A stretch of 64,000 nt of DNA. It comes from Wuchereria bancrofti. Taxonomy: Eukaryota; Nematoda; Chromadorea; Rhabditida; Onchocercidae. The notes under the pieces were generated by a model. The model searched no databases. It was not told the DNA's origin and saw only the letters and a program-made list of their open reading frames with translations. The position numbers and the translations under genes are program-made. The DNA lies in NCBI GenBank assembly GCA_005281725.1, contig SSBO01000012.1:21622-85621 (forward strand). Reading direction: 5' to 3'. Shown here piece after piece: positions 48,736-61,800 of this stretch. The first letter of the stretch is position 1. Every line of letters begins with the position of its first letter.

Positions 48736-50629
48736 GTCTTAAGTGATTTCCACCCTTTACATACCCATTTGCTTCACACCGTTACTTATACTCACAACCT
48801 GTAATAGTAATAGAAATTAGATTAAATCTGTAATAAAAATCAAATTTATGAAATTTCTAGAAGTAAACATTTGATGGAAAAGCATAATGTGATGTGAGAT
48901 GCACGAAATCTAATCGATAAAGCAACAAACAGCCTTTTTTTTGCACCCATATCAATGAACAGGGAATGCAATTGCTATTTGAATGAAAAATAACAATGAG
49001 TAAATTAGGAGGATGTACAGGAATTATTCGCCAACCCCAGATGTTCGTTTAAAGATATGTAAGTGGAAAATAGAAGCGAAAACACGTTAAAAACATAAAA
49101 CAGCAATGCAACATAAAATGCTCAAGGAGTCGAAGAAAATATATAAATATAATACTTGAACATTTGATATTATTAAAAAATATCAAACGTGCAACGTACG
49201 ATCATCCGATCAAACAGAAAAGATATTCAGGAAAAAATATTCAGTAGCATATTACTATACTAAGCAAAAAGAAAAAAAACAAACAACGCAAAATTAGATT
49301 TGACATATTTTAATTCTAACAAATTATTAATAACTAATAAGATAAAGTGTAAGAAAATTATCATATTATTCATTTAGCAATAAAATTACAACTAATTATC
49401 AACCATTTCATTTCACTTTTTTTTGAACTTCCATTTACAACTTAGCTTAACTTTTCCTTCCTATTCTTATCCTTTTTTTCTCTTTTTTTAACTTTCTCTT
49501 ATCTTATCTGTTTACTTTCTCTATTTCTATTTCATTGATACTTTCTTTCGTTTTTTCTTTGATTTTTTCTTTCATTTTTTTTTAAACAATAAACTTTTGG
49601 CAGTAAGTCAAAGTACACGCTTCAAGAGTATCGCAATAGAATTGTAAAAATTTTTACAACTAGTAATGTTACGTGTAACGTGATACGTGATACGTGATAT
49701 CATTTGTCAAATGATAAAGATCCCTTCTAGCACATAAACATATCCACTTTCGTGCATCTAAAAGTTAATTTTAACACTAACCACCATTAATTTTACTCCA
49801 CATGTGTCATCATGGCAAGATAGCTGCAGTATATGTATGAAAACAACTGTTGCAACGTTATTCCCGTAGGATTGATAAACTTACGGTTAAATGTTTTTTC
49901 TTTTTTCTTTTTTTTTTCTTTCTCTATTAAAAATTACTGTCGAATAATCATTATTATCAGTGTAAACTTATACTTCTCGTTTTTATATTAATGTAATATT
50001 TTAGACTGAAATTTCTTGAAAGTTTTTTTTTTCCTTTTCTAATTGACTAAAAACTTTATCGTTGATTATTGAATTAGAATAATGTATTTTTGTAGCTATA
50101 TATATATATATGCAAATTCTATTGTTATATATATGCAAAATCTATTCTAGTTGTTGTTCAAAGATTGTCATTTCTCAGTCAATTATTATGATTTATTCCG
50201 TTTTTTTTTTAAACTGACCCATATTTGATTAAATTTCAAATCTTAAATTTTTATCCAATTTTACTCATTTATATATGACCAGAAATTAGATTTCTATCTA
50301 AATCGTATCAGTAATGAAAAATTTCTATTTTAGGCGAAATCATTTTGGATTATTTCTGTTATTTGTTTCTTTTTTTTTCTTTTGATCTATACCTCAATTA
50401 TTTTGAAAATTTGCTGCATCTTATATAAAAACAAATCATTTTTTATCATATAACATGGGTAGATATATTTACGTCATGCGTATATTTACGACATAAGTAT
50501 AGTTTTACTCCGTCATGTATATATATGCAAATTTGATCAAATATTGATAAATATATTTCAGTATGAAATTCATTTGCTGTGATGGTATCATTATCGTATA
50601 GAGAAATTCGATGGCATTGAAAAGATAAA
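48736..50629. other. Divergent promoter region between CARMIL and VPS25
   Basis: About 1.9 kb with no gene. Promoters of crml-1 (leftward) and of vps-25 (rightward) should be here. It holds pyrimidine tracts at 49410-49590, an ACGTG cluster (listed separately) and a TA run at about 50098-50111. Confidence 0.6.
49671..49696. promoter_or_regulatory. Cluster of four ACGTG cores
   Basis: Within 26 bases ACGTG occurs at 49671, 49678, 49685 and 49692, that is every 7 bases, the last three as GATACGT tandem units. ACGTG is the core of hypoxia-response (HIF-1) and some bHLH sites. The regular spacing may simply reflect a short tandem repeat, so a regulatory role is only suggested. Confidence 0.3.
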
Positions 50630-52291
50630 ATGTCATTTAAATGGCCATGGCAGTATGAATTTCCACCATTTTTCACGTGAGTTATTCAGAGAAAAACCGA
50701 GTGAAAAAAAGAAAAAAAACATTATCAAAGAAACTATGATTCAGAAAAGACTCGTTTTTGAGATTTTCTTTGAAAATAGTAATGGAGAGAATTTTTTTTA
50801 GTGCAGTAAAGAATGTTTACGTTATAGTGGTGAAAATTTTTTCTGCTAATGAAAAAAATTTTTTTCTTTTTTTGAGTTCATTAATTTCTTATATTATCAT
50901 TAATACTTTTGCATCATGATTATTAGTATAGGATTATCCTTAGTTAAAATTTCATACTTCTATCTTTAATATCACGAATTAAATTTTAGACTTACTGTAG
51001 TACTTGTTTGTTTGGTTGTTCTTACAACAAGCATAAGTGTATTTATGTTTCTAATGTTGAGCAAATAAATTTCAAGCATTGATAGAACGTAAATGAATTT
51101 CAGCAGTCTTTCCCTTGTTTCTATTATACTTATTTAATTTTAGCTTACAAACTACCTTAATAACTCGTGAAAAGCAATTAGAAGCTTGGAGTCGATTAGT
51201 TGTCGATTACTGCCAATTTCATAAAATTTATACAGTGGACTTGACAGATATATCAAATTCGGAATTGTTTGTTAATAGTACTCTAAATCGGAAATTGTCA
51301 TTGGACGGTGTACGAGTAGTGTTCGATTATCTCGAGCATAAAAGTAAGTGATCGTAACAAAACGTTTGTTTACAATCTTATTCGTTCATTAGTTTTCTTT
51401 GTTTTTCATCTTTTGAAAGTGGAACCTTACCAAAAAAAGAAAAAAAAAAGTATAAAAATAGAAACAGGTAGTGTTGACTGTTTTCTTATACCTTCTAAGA
51501 ATAACTTCTTTCGTTTAAGATTTTACCGCAATAACATTAAATAATTTGAAAATTCTAGTAAAGTTTTTAGTAAAAGTTTTACTAAACTGTTTTATACAGG
51601 GATTATTAATTAAATTCACAGGACATATCGATTGGTTAGATAAAAGTAAAAATCGGTGTCATATCTACTGGAGGCGTCCAGAAGAGTGGGCTATACTGAT
51701 ATACGAGTGGGCAGTAAGTAACAGTTTACTTAACACTCCCTGTACTTTGTACGAAATAACACAAGGAGACGACGTTACACAGGAATGTCAGTTGGTTACT
51801 TATCTTTTCAATTTTATTTCCTAAGTATTAATTTTCATAGCGCTACACGGGGAGGAAAAAATTTTTAAATTAGAGTTCTAATAATGCAATATATAAGATA
51901 TTTAGGTACATGTTGCAAAATCATATGTAACATGGTGAGAATTTGTAACCATCATATATATGATTTTGGGAAGTTTAAAATATTCTACTATAATTGAATA
52001 AACAGTATGAGCACTGAAAGATTGAATTTCGATTTTATATAAAGTGATCTCCTGCAATGAAGTTATTCGGTTAATTTGATAAGTTCAGGAATTAATCGTT
52101 CAAGATTTTAAGTGAATTTACTCTTACTCTTTTGACTGAGAAATTCTTGTGAATTGTTAATTTTAACTGCAGCTTTTTACGGTTTGGATAAAGACGTATT
52201 GTTAAAGTCATTGGCAGTTCTTGTTGATCAACGTCGTGCTCAATTATTGAATAGTGGGACAGGAACAGAAGGCGTAAAATTTCTCCAATAA
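50630..52291 (+). CDS. vps-25: VPS25, ESCRT-II subunit
   Basis: Exons: 50630-50676, 51144-51343, 51622-51786, 52173-52291. They give 176 residues, exactly the length of human VPS25. The N-terminus MSFKWPWQYEFPPFFTLQ matches the conserved PPFF segment that binds the VPS22/VPS36 core. Two winged-helix domains follow: TREKQLEAWSRLVVDYC and RKLSLDGVRVVFDYL in the first, then HIDWLDKSK, YWRRPEEWAILIYEW and TLYEITQGDD in the second. It ends EGVKFLQ. ESCRT-II works on endosomes in sorting ubiquitinated membrane proteins, and VPS25 recruits VPS20. The start is set by the conserved WPWQY segment. The TRMT61 start follows 98 bases after the stop on the same strand, and AATAAA overlaps the stop codon. 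Confidence 0.95.
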
Positions 52292-52292
52292 A
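52287..52292 (+). terminator. Candidate polyadenylation signal of vps-25
   Basis: AATAAA overlaps the vps-25 TAA. A second AATAAA at 52360-52365 lies just before the next gene. Either could direct 3' processing inside a short intercistronic gap. Confidence 0.35.
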
Positions 52293-52383
52293 ACAATTCT
52301 GTAAGTTCCAGTTTTGACACATTTGAATGATCGCAGAATTTCAGACTAAAATTTGATGAAATAAACGTAATTCATTTCATTAT

Positions 52384-52385
52384 AG
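52384..52385 (+). promoter_or_regulatory. Likely trans-splice acceptor for the TRMT61 mRNA
   Basis: The sequence TTTCATTATAG ends 4 bases before the TRMT61 ATG, a standard position for spliced-leader addition in nematodes. No upstream in-frame exon or donor is visible between the vps-25 stop and this site. Confidence 0.5.
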
Positions 52386-52389
52386 GAAA

Positions 52390-55106
52390 ATGTTGAATGA
52401 AACTGATTGCACACTGGGAAAGCAATTGGACAACAAAGTAAGTTGGATTGTTTAACTTTTCTAAGAAATAATAGTTTAAGTATTTAAGGAATGGTAATAA
52501 TCGAAGTCTTTCAAATAACTAATAGTAGTAATTGTTCCACTTCTTCGAGTTTATGCCGGTTGTTTTTTTTTTTAAATAACTTTCAAATATAAAAGTTCTT
52601 GAAATGAGTAAAAAAACTTGTTCATATTAAGATTACAGACAATGCTTTGGAAATTTTTTTGTTATCGATCGTTTTCCGCAATATTCTTACAATTACTGTT
52701 TTTCTTTTCAGATTACTGCTATAAATAGTACGGGTTCCGGTTTTTTAAGCAGTAATGAAATAATTGAAGAAGGTGATACTGTGATTGTTTATGTCAATTA
52801 CGGAACATCTTATGCGGTAGAAGTGAAGCGCGGTCTCATTCTTACAATGAGATATGGTGCTTTGAAGCATGAATATCTTATAGGAAAACGGTAAGTTAAA
52901 TTGAAAATATTAAATTATAAATCAATGAATTGTTTCAAAATGACTTGAGAAATATTTAGAAGTTGATGATTTGCTCAATATACTGTAACATCAAAATATC
53001 GAACTGATTAGCATCTATCAGTTTGATGTAGAAATGATCTTCAATGATTTGCAGTTTAAATCTTTGCAAAAAGAAAAAAACATTTTTTTTTTTGTTTTTC
53101 TTTTCAGTTATGGATCTCGTATTAGTGCTACAGCGGGTTATGTTTATGTCCTACGTCCAAATGCAGAAATGTGGACACGTGCTTTACTTCGACGGACACA
53201 AATTATTTATACACCCGATTGTGCACTAATTCTAATGCTATTAGATATTAAACCAGGATCGGTGAGTTTTTATGTATTCAGATGTTTTCTTGTTTTAAAA
53301 TGATTTTCAAAATTAGTTGATTATTATCAGAAAAATACAGATAGTTTGTGAATGTGGTACGGGAAGTGGTTCGCTTTCGCATGCATTAGCAATGGCTATT
53401 GCACCAACAGGACATCTATATACGCACGATATTGAAGAGCCAAGGGTGAAACAGGTTGAACTTGAGTTGTTGGTTAGTATTATTGCTATATGCTAAATCA
53501 TTTTCTTTCTCTCTCTCTCTCTCTGAAAATTATTTTTAATCTGCAATGCTAAACATAAGAGTTCTATAAAAATAAGTAATTTTATCATTTTTATTATTTA
53601 ATGTTATATATTGTTTAAGAAATTTTTGCAGAAACATGGATTAGGTGAAATTACTACATGTGTTCATCAAAATGTTATCAAAGATGGTTTTTCCGTGGAA
53701 AATATATGCGATGCAGTCTTTCTGGATCTTCCCGCTCCATGGATTGCAATCAAACATGCAAAGCATGCACTAAGTCGAATAAATGGTGGCCGTGTGGTCA
53801 GCTTTTCTCCTTGCATTGAACAGGTATTTCACTTTTCTCATGCAAAATAACCTGACAGTAGGGATCCTTTTGAAAAGAACTTTCTTTTTTTTAGTAATTA
53901 TGATTCAATTTATAGTAGAATTGTGTTACAGATACAAAGAACATGTAACGCTCTTCAATGTGAAGGTTTTGTGCAAATCAGTACGGTGGAATTAGTGCCA
54001 AGAAAGTTAAAAGTAATTATTTTTGTTTTTGTTTAAGGGTTTTTCTTTGGTTATGGAAAGATATTCGTTATCATTGCAGCGAAGAATATCAAACTTAATC
54101 AATTAGCTACTTTGCATTTTTTTAAAGAGATTCTTTTGGTTAGTGTAAGATAGTACTAAGCATTTATTGACTGGATTGAATAAATATTGATTAGTTCTTG
54201 ATTTTCTTTTAAAGAAGGTCTTCAGATTATTTTTAGCACTATCTTGAATTGATTAAATCATAATATTTTATGAAAAGCATATTCAGTTACTGTTGCAATA
54301 CTTCTGAATGAAAATTTAAAAGATTGGATTTTTTTAGATATAACATCACTATTACTTCAGTGATATTAAATCTAGGGGAATGATCGAAACTCTATCGATA
54401 ATGTTTCACATCCATATATTGTAATCTTCAGATTTAGCTTTTCATTTTCCATTGTTATTATCGCAATATAAACAGAATATTAAGAAAATTTTATGATATT
54501 CCAATAAGATAGTTAGAAAACTAAAAAGAAACCGGGAAATTTCATGTAATTTCATGTACATATATAAATATAGATACATTGAAATCGTTCAATCATCCTA
54601 TATTGATTTAAATTTTTTATGAAATGAAAGAAGTGTAATATTGTATCTCATCATATATTAATAGTATTCAACCTGTACTACTTTTTTTTTTTAGCTCTCA
54701 TGAATTATCCAAGTTAGTGATAGTAAGTAATATGATAGTGATATATCAGATAACGAGGAGAGAGGAGGTTGATATTCTGATGCACAAATCATAAACATTA
54801 TATAGATTTTATATAGTTTAATTTTATGTGTGCGATATAAATATGGATACATTGAAATCATTCAATATGCGAAACATTCCTGTCATAAAGAAGAGACATT
54901 CGCAAGATAATGGAAATGAAACGGTGGCATTAAAAAGGCCTAAATTGGAAGAAGATGAAATGGTAGTTACATCAGAAAGACAATGTATTACAAATCAGAG
55001 CAATCAAAAGAGTTTCACATCAGCACTAATACCATTTCCAGCAATACAACCAACACATACTGGCTATATCATTTCGGCAACATTATTACCATCGATTTCA
55101 TCGTAA
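52390..55106 (+). CDS. trmt-61: TRMT61, catalytic subunit of tRNA m1A58 methyltransferase
   Basis: Exons: 52390-52437, 52712-52890, 53108-53261, 53341-53472, 53632-53823, 53932-54012, and a last exon ending 55106. The first six give 262 residues. The N-terminal beta domain is EGDTVIVYVNYGTSYAVEV. The Rossmann methyltransferase domain has the SAM motif CECGTGSGSLSHA (131-143), an acidic residue in HDIEEPR, and the catalytic-site signature DLPAPW (203-208). The tail ends PTHTGYIISATLLP, which matches the family C-terminus. With TRMT6 the enzyme methylates A58 of tRNAs, including initiator tRNA-Met. The last exon is open from about 54828 (VCDINMDTLKSF), but no AG acceptor in the right frame precedes that residue. 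The nearest in-frame AG is at 54890, so the 5' edge of this exon is unresolved. Confidence 0.9.
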
Positions 55107-56963
55107 TTTGTTTTTTTTTTTTTTTTTTTTTTTTAAACGTTATCTTTGTATGCCTGATTTTGCTGCATTTTTTTTCCTTTTTTTTTTTCTTTTTTGCTAA
55201 TTTTAATTTTAAATCTCATAGTTTAGTTTTTTTTTTTTTTATTCAGTAAATTTATGCTTATTATTAATGTAAGAATTTGCCCGCATAGACTATAAATCGT
55301 ATCAATTTCAATCCGGTGGCTTATTTCTTCTATCATTTACTAATTTCCTTTTTTTTTTAATATTTTTAACGGTTCTTTTTGTAATATTTTTTTAAAGAAT
55401 AGTATATGGTCAGATTTGTATTGATTAAATTTTTTCTTTTGTTTTTTTTTTCTTGTTCGTTATAGCTTTCTTTCTTGCTTTATCGATTTTGCGTTGTTGT
55501 TGTTGTTATAAGTAAAAGAAAAAAAAAATAAATCTATGTTGTAGTTTGAGGGATCATATTTAAACATCATTTTTAGGTTATTGGAAATATTTGAAAAGAT
55601 GTAATGTTAGATATTTTCTACTTTTGAATAACGAAATGCCAAAATTACAAGTTAATCATTTATTTCAGGATGTAATGCAATAGTAGTAGCATTAAAACGA
55701 TCGTTTATTAGCTCACACATAAATATTTGCTGTTCGTTCGTTTCATTTGCCTATGTATTTTTAAGTAGTTTAAAGATCAGATATATTTACATATATATTT
55801 TTTTTCTTAGCTGGTTATATTTTTACGTGAGTAAGCAAAATATTTACATTTACAGCTTTTAACTTATTTCCCATCAACTAGGATTGAACATAAATATGTC
55901 ATACAAAAAATAATTTTATTGCTTTCGTGTTTTTTTTTTTTTGTTTATTTTAACTATTATTATTCTGATTCATATTGAATTAATTGATTGCATATATAAT
56001 TGTTAGAGCTTGATTTATAAAATGAACAGTGTTTTCTTTCTTTCTTTTTTTTATCTTCAGAAAATTGTTTTTATGATGAAAATATTTAGACAAATTTTAT
56101 TGTATAGGGTATCATTAACTTTTTGGATTCTTTTTTTTATGTGTGTGTGTGTGTGTTTATTTGCTAGTAGTTGTTATAATTGTTTTTTTTTTTTTAAATG
56201 CAGTAAAAAGTACAGTTTTTTTTTTTTTTCTCAATACAATTGGATGAAAAGTTTTGCATCTTAAAAATAAAAAAAAAAAAATTTACATAATCAAACATTG
56301 GATTATCGGTTGAATTATGGTCATCGAGAATTTTTGTTTTGCTCAGTAAAAATGATAAATAAAACTTATGGAATAGTAATGATTAATTTAATAAATGCGA
56401 CAAATGAGCAATTATTAATTTATTATAAGTTAGCATTAGCATAAATGTTTTTTTCTTTAAATGATAGGTAATATCTCTACTTTTTCTTAGTTCTTTCTTA
56501 TAATTTTTTCTCTTTTTTTTTAATTTTTCATTAGCAGTTTCTATTATCACATTAATCATTATCATAAATTAGTTTAGTTGCATAAACTTTAATAGTATAT
56601 AACTATTTTTATCAATTTTAAATGAGTAATTTATTATAATAATTTTTGGTGTAAAAATTTTTCAAAAAATTTCTATGTATTTAAATTACTTCTGCTATTA
56701 TTAGATTAAATAGTCTAATTAATAGTATATAACAATTTATTTTTATTAATTTTAAATGAGTAATTTATTTCTTTTTTTATCAATTTTTTTCCTTCTTTTT
56801 ACTTTTTACTTCTTTTTTTTTTTACTTTTTCTTTTCAAAAAAAAAATTTTTTTTATCAAATAAATATTTAATTAATATGATTAAGTTGGTCCCTTTTTTC
56901 ATTTTGCATACAAATTTATCCATCCCTTCCTCTCTTACAATAAATTGATAGATAATGTGACGT

Positions 56964-56988
56964 GTAGTAGTAGTAGTAGTAGTAGTAA
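56964..56988. repeat. TAG trinucleotide repeat
   Basis: About eight consecutive GTA/TAG units, then AATAATAG. Confidence 0.9.
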
Positions 56989-58256
56989 TAATAGAATTGT
57001 CTACCTCACAATCATTTTACCATCGCTCTATTGCTTTAATTGCAATTTCATTTAAATTTCTTTTACTTAATACTTTCATTTAATTTGTGAATAAAATTTT
57101 CTTATCAATATAACAATTCATAAGTAATAATTTAAAATTTAATCATATTCCTTCATTCATCTTTTATTTTTTACTCTTTCTCTTATCTATCCTTTACCTC
57201 TTCCTTTTTTCTTTTCTTTTTTTTTCTCTTTCATTCTTTTTTTTTTTTTTAAATCTTAAAATGAAAAATAGACTAATATAGCAGTAGTAATAGTAGTAGT
57301 AATACACTAGTTTTCTTTTTTTTCTCTCTCTCTCTATCTCTTTTTCAATTTTCCATTCTTATAATAAATTTTAATTTTTTAAAGAGAAAGGGAACAAAGA
57401 GATGAAAAAAAAAAAACGAATAATGAATAAATGTGAAATTTTGTAATATTTAAGAATAACAAATTATGTGTTGTAATATTTGAAAAATTAACTTCAGTTT
57501 TCCTATTCATTTTTTTTTCTTTCTTAATTTTTGATGATAAACAACTTTCTTTTCTTTTTTTTTAAATCCCAAGCAAAATGGTTTATTATAGGTTGAATAA
57601 ATTAATTTATATCTTAATGAATTTCATTAAAAAACATATTGAATTATTGTAATTAGCAAAATTAATGCGAAAAAATTAAATTAATTAAAAATATATATAT
57701 ATATTTCTATATGTATACATATATTCGCCATAATTAAGATTATCATATTGGAATTATTATAAATTTTTTTTTCACTCTTCATCTTTTTCTTAAAAAATTC
57801 AACAATTATATTTAATTAATTTAAAATCAATAAAATTATGTGTTTATTTTTTTGTTTAGTTTTTATAAAAAAAAATTAAATATTCGTGAAAAATCAATTA
57901 TCATACGATGTAATAACTTTGACACATTATAAATCATCAAAATTACTCATTAGTGAGAGGAAGGAAAAAAGGACGGGAAAAGATTTCGAATTTTTCTCTG
58001 TCATCGTTTTTCATTTCTAATTATCAGTTGTAGCTAAATATTAATTGGAATCTTTTAGCACTTATATTCGAATAAATGTTTCTCAAATTAAAAAAGAAAA
58101 GTTTTCTATAAATTATTCCATTCTTGTAGTGTCACGTAATATTTTACGATTGAAGATATATAATTGTTTTTTTTTTCTGTTTCTAAAATTTAAAAATAAA
58201 AATGGTTGTGAATCATTTATTTAATTCTAAAAGCATATTTTATCATTCAGCCAGTT

Positions 58257-58335
58257 ATTACTATTATTATTATCACTAATTATTATTATTATTATCACTA
58301 ATTATTATTATTATCACTAATTATTATTATTAATT
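58257..58335. repeat. Short tandem array of a TATTATTATCACTAAT unit
   Basis: Three successive units, each a run of ATT triplets of decreasing number closed by ATCACTAAT, followed by a fragment. Unit lengths are about 25, 22 and 19 bases, differing by whole ATT triplets. Confidence 0.85.
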
Positions 58336-58440
58336 GTTATTTGTACTAATTCTACTATTAATATATCAGTGATTTTTGTCGTTAACAGAACATTGACCGA
58401 TGTTCACAACTTGTTTACTTGTTTACATTCAAATTTATGT

Positions 58441-58550
58441 CTGTGTATATGTGTACGTACACGTATGTACGTATATGTATGTATGTGTGTCTGTGTCTGT
58501 ACCTGTGTATTGAATATATAGTACGTATGTATGTGTGTTTTTGTAATATT
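58441..58550. repeat. GTAT/GTGT microsatellite with palindromic TACGTA elements
   Basis: TG-rich simple sequence containing GTGTACGTACAC (a perfect 12-base palindrome) and further TACGTA units. Confidence 0.75.
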
Positions 58551-58822
58551 AATAATTATACGATTTTTTTTTGTTCTGTTTGTGTGTATGTTTAACTTCT
58601 GAAATTCATTTCAATAAAATTAAAATTATGAAATTTTTTTTTGCAAATTAAGTAATTTTATTACATTTAAACACTTTACTACTACTACTGTTAATTTTAT
58701 TACTATTATTATTGCAGTTACAAGATGTCTATCAAATTTCGAAATTTTTCAGCTTTTTTTTTTTTCAATTTGTAAATTGAAATAAATAGATGACAGACAC
58801 ATACTTATACATACATACATAG

Positions 58823-58823
<1 letters not shown>

Positions 58824-58852
<29 letters not shown>
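58824..58852. repeat. CA dinucleotide microsatellite
   Basis: About fourteen consecutive CA units, preceded by ATAC tetranucleotides. Confidence 0.95.
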
Positions 58853-58855
<3 letters not shown>

Positions 58856-61800
58856 AAATCTTTTACTTTCATCATTTCATTTTAGCTTCGATATCTTCCC
58901 ATTATCAATATTTTTTTTCCTTTTTTTCTTCTCAGATCTAAAACATCTGCTAGTGAATGACGAATTAATGAATTTGTCGGATATGATTGATCACTACTTT
59001 TTATTATTTCCCAGATGTAAATGATAGGTAGTAATAGCATTATTTAAATCCCATTTTTTTTTTTTTAAAATTATTTTAATGATAATAGGAATTATCATAT
59101 TGCAAATCACAAAACACTCAATTAACCATTTTTTTTGTTTTTCGTTTTTTTTATTTTTTTATTTACACTTTTTATTTCATTTAATTGAACAAACAGAATA
59201 TAAATAAATAAATGAATAAATAAATAGACAATTTAATTTTTTTTTGAAATTTTTTTGTTATAATCGATTGAATTTTGAAATTCATTACAATAACTTATTA
59301 ATTCTATTCTTGAAATCATTTCATATTTAATTTTAACTCCAAACTATTCATTTTTTTTTTCAATTAATTTACTTCCACATTTATGAGGAGAACTAAATTT
59401 TATAATATCAATAATCATATGTAAAAAAATCAAACATCAAATTACTGTGCTATTTGTACAATTTTACGAGAAATGAAAGTTTATGTTTAGCAGAAAGCTA
59501 TTTGATGCACATATCATATCAGTTGTTAGCGATTAAGGATTGTGTTGACCTTTGGCCTATATTTTATTTGATATGATTAATATAACTTTGACAGTCTTCG
59601 CTACTGCAATGTTTTGTGATTTAATCTCTTTAAAAAAAAAAAAAAAGAAAAAGAAGAAGTTAAAGATGGGAAAAAAATTTATTAAAGGAGATGGAGCATA
59701 TCATATCATTATCATATGTCAATGATAAGAACTTACTATGACCATTAACTTTATACTTACTGATATCACTCAATTTTAACACAAAATTTTAACGTTTTAA
59801 CAATTTTAACATTGCTACATTGCTTCATGCAATGATTAATTAATCATTTATGTGATGTTTAATCAGTCCAATAGTTTGTTAATTGACTTCATCAATAATT
59901 TGGAAAATTTTTCTATGACAATATGAAATTACCGCTCATCACTTTATTTTGCCATCACAGATTATTTCAAGGCTGAAACAATTAGTTGTATGAAAGCAAA
60001 GAATGGATAAAAAATTAACAGTTGTTGGTGAATTGCTGAAAAAAAAATTAAAATTTAGAAAAAAAAAGCAAAATTAAAAGTTAAAAATTGATTGTATAAA
60101 GGAAATTCGGTTCTGATTAATTCAATTATATTAATAATATTATTTACAATAATGATGATAATAAAAATAGCAACAACAACAACAATAATAATAACAATAT
60201 CTCTTTGAAATTAATAACATTTTAAAGTATTTGTTTGCCTAAATATTTGGAGTTAAAGAAATTTATTCTAAGATGAAAGAAATTATTTGTCATATTTTTA
60301 GCTTAACAAAACAAATTGATTTTTGAAAGTTTGAATAATTGCAAAAATAATAACCTGGAAGAAAATATTTATTGATTATGATGAATTCATAAATTTTAAC
60401 TGCTCAAAGGACTAATTTTTTGCAAAAGTTTTTTTAGCTACAATGATTTTATAAATTTCAATTTTTAATCATTTAACAATAAAAAATATTTTTGAAAAAT
60501 TGTTTAGCAATAATTGTAAAATATTTTTAATTATGTACACCTACGACAATTAATAAATAATAAAATGAAAAAGGAGAAATAAGCAAAAGTATTAGCTCTT
60601 TTTTTTTTCTTCAATATCCTAATAATAAAATGAATAAATATTATGCAAATTTGAAGAGTAGCAGAAAAAAAAAGTTAATATTTTCATTCTCATATTTTAT
60701 CAATATAATTTTAATAACAATTAATAATTGATTAATTTTTTTTTTTCTCTTTCACTACCAATTTGCTTTCTTTTTTTTTTCATTTTACACTCTTTGTTTA
60801 TTAATTGATGAATTTATTCAAATTTAAAATTCTAATTTTGCTCTTTTCTTCTGCAACGATGCATACAAATTTAAAATTATATGAATGAAATTCAATTGAT
60901 TGATGGTATAAATTGGTATAACCAAACGCTTTAGATATATTACTTTACGATCGAAATTTGGACACTTTTATGGGACAAAATATTGCTTCTAGGATCAATT
61001 TACTTTACAAAAGAAATATTCGATGAAAATAAAAGGAAAGCGAAAATATGAGAAAGAAGAAGAGGAAGGCAAAAAGGGGATTGATGAGGTCAATGAACAT
61101 TAGAAATGACCAATATAGGTTAACTGACCATTCCATAAATGTTAATAATGAAAAAGGAAAAGAGAAAGAAAGATTAATGAGAATAAAAAAAAGAATTTTT
61201 ATTTGCTTTATTTTTGTTATTTATAAAATTTAAAGAAAAAAAGAATAAAAGAATTATTTAACAAACATTTTAAAATTAACATTTTATATTATCTTTCTTG
61301 AATATTTTAATTTTTTATTTATTTGTTTTTTGTATTTATTTGTTTTTTTTTCTTTCTTTTTTTTTTGTTAAAATTTGATTTTATATGTGGCATTTTGAAA
61401 TTGTCATTTTATATTGTTGATAAAATTTTAAATTATTGTTATTATTATTATTCCATTCATATTATTCAACTGTAACATATTTTTTCAGTTAAATTTTCTG
61501 TTAACATTTCATATCATTGATAAAAATAACTTTTATTATTTAAATTGATTAAACTAATAATGATTGAATTTTATTACAATAAATTTGATTAAATTTTATA
61601 ATAATGATTTCTCTTCCTTCCATTTTTCTTATCTTTCATATGTAAATATAAACGGCAAGAAATTCATGGAGAAATTAATAATTGAAAATCAACAAATATG
61701 AAATAAAGAATCCGAAATGCAAATTTATGTAATTAAGTAAACATATCTTTAGCTAATATATAAAATAAAGGAATTTTTCAAATTTTTTCCTTTTTTTTCA

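Noticed and set aside
61048..61233. 61-codon Lys/Arg-rich ORF
   Set aside because: Arises from purine-rich simple sequence with no supporting signals.
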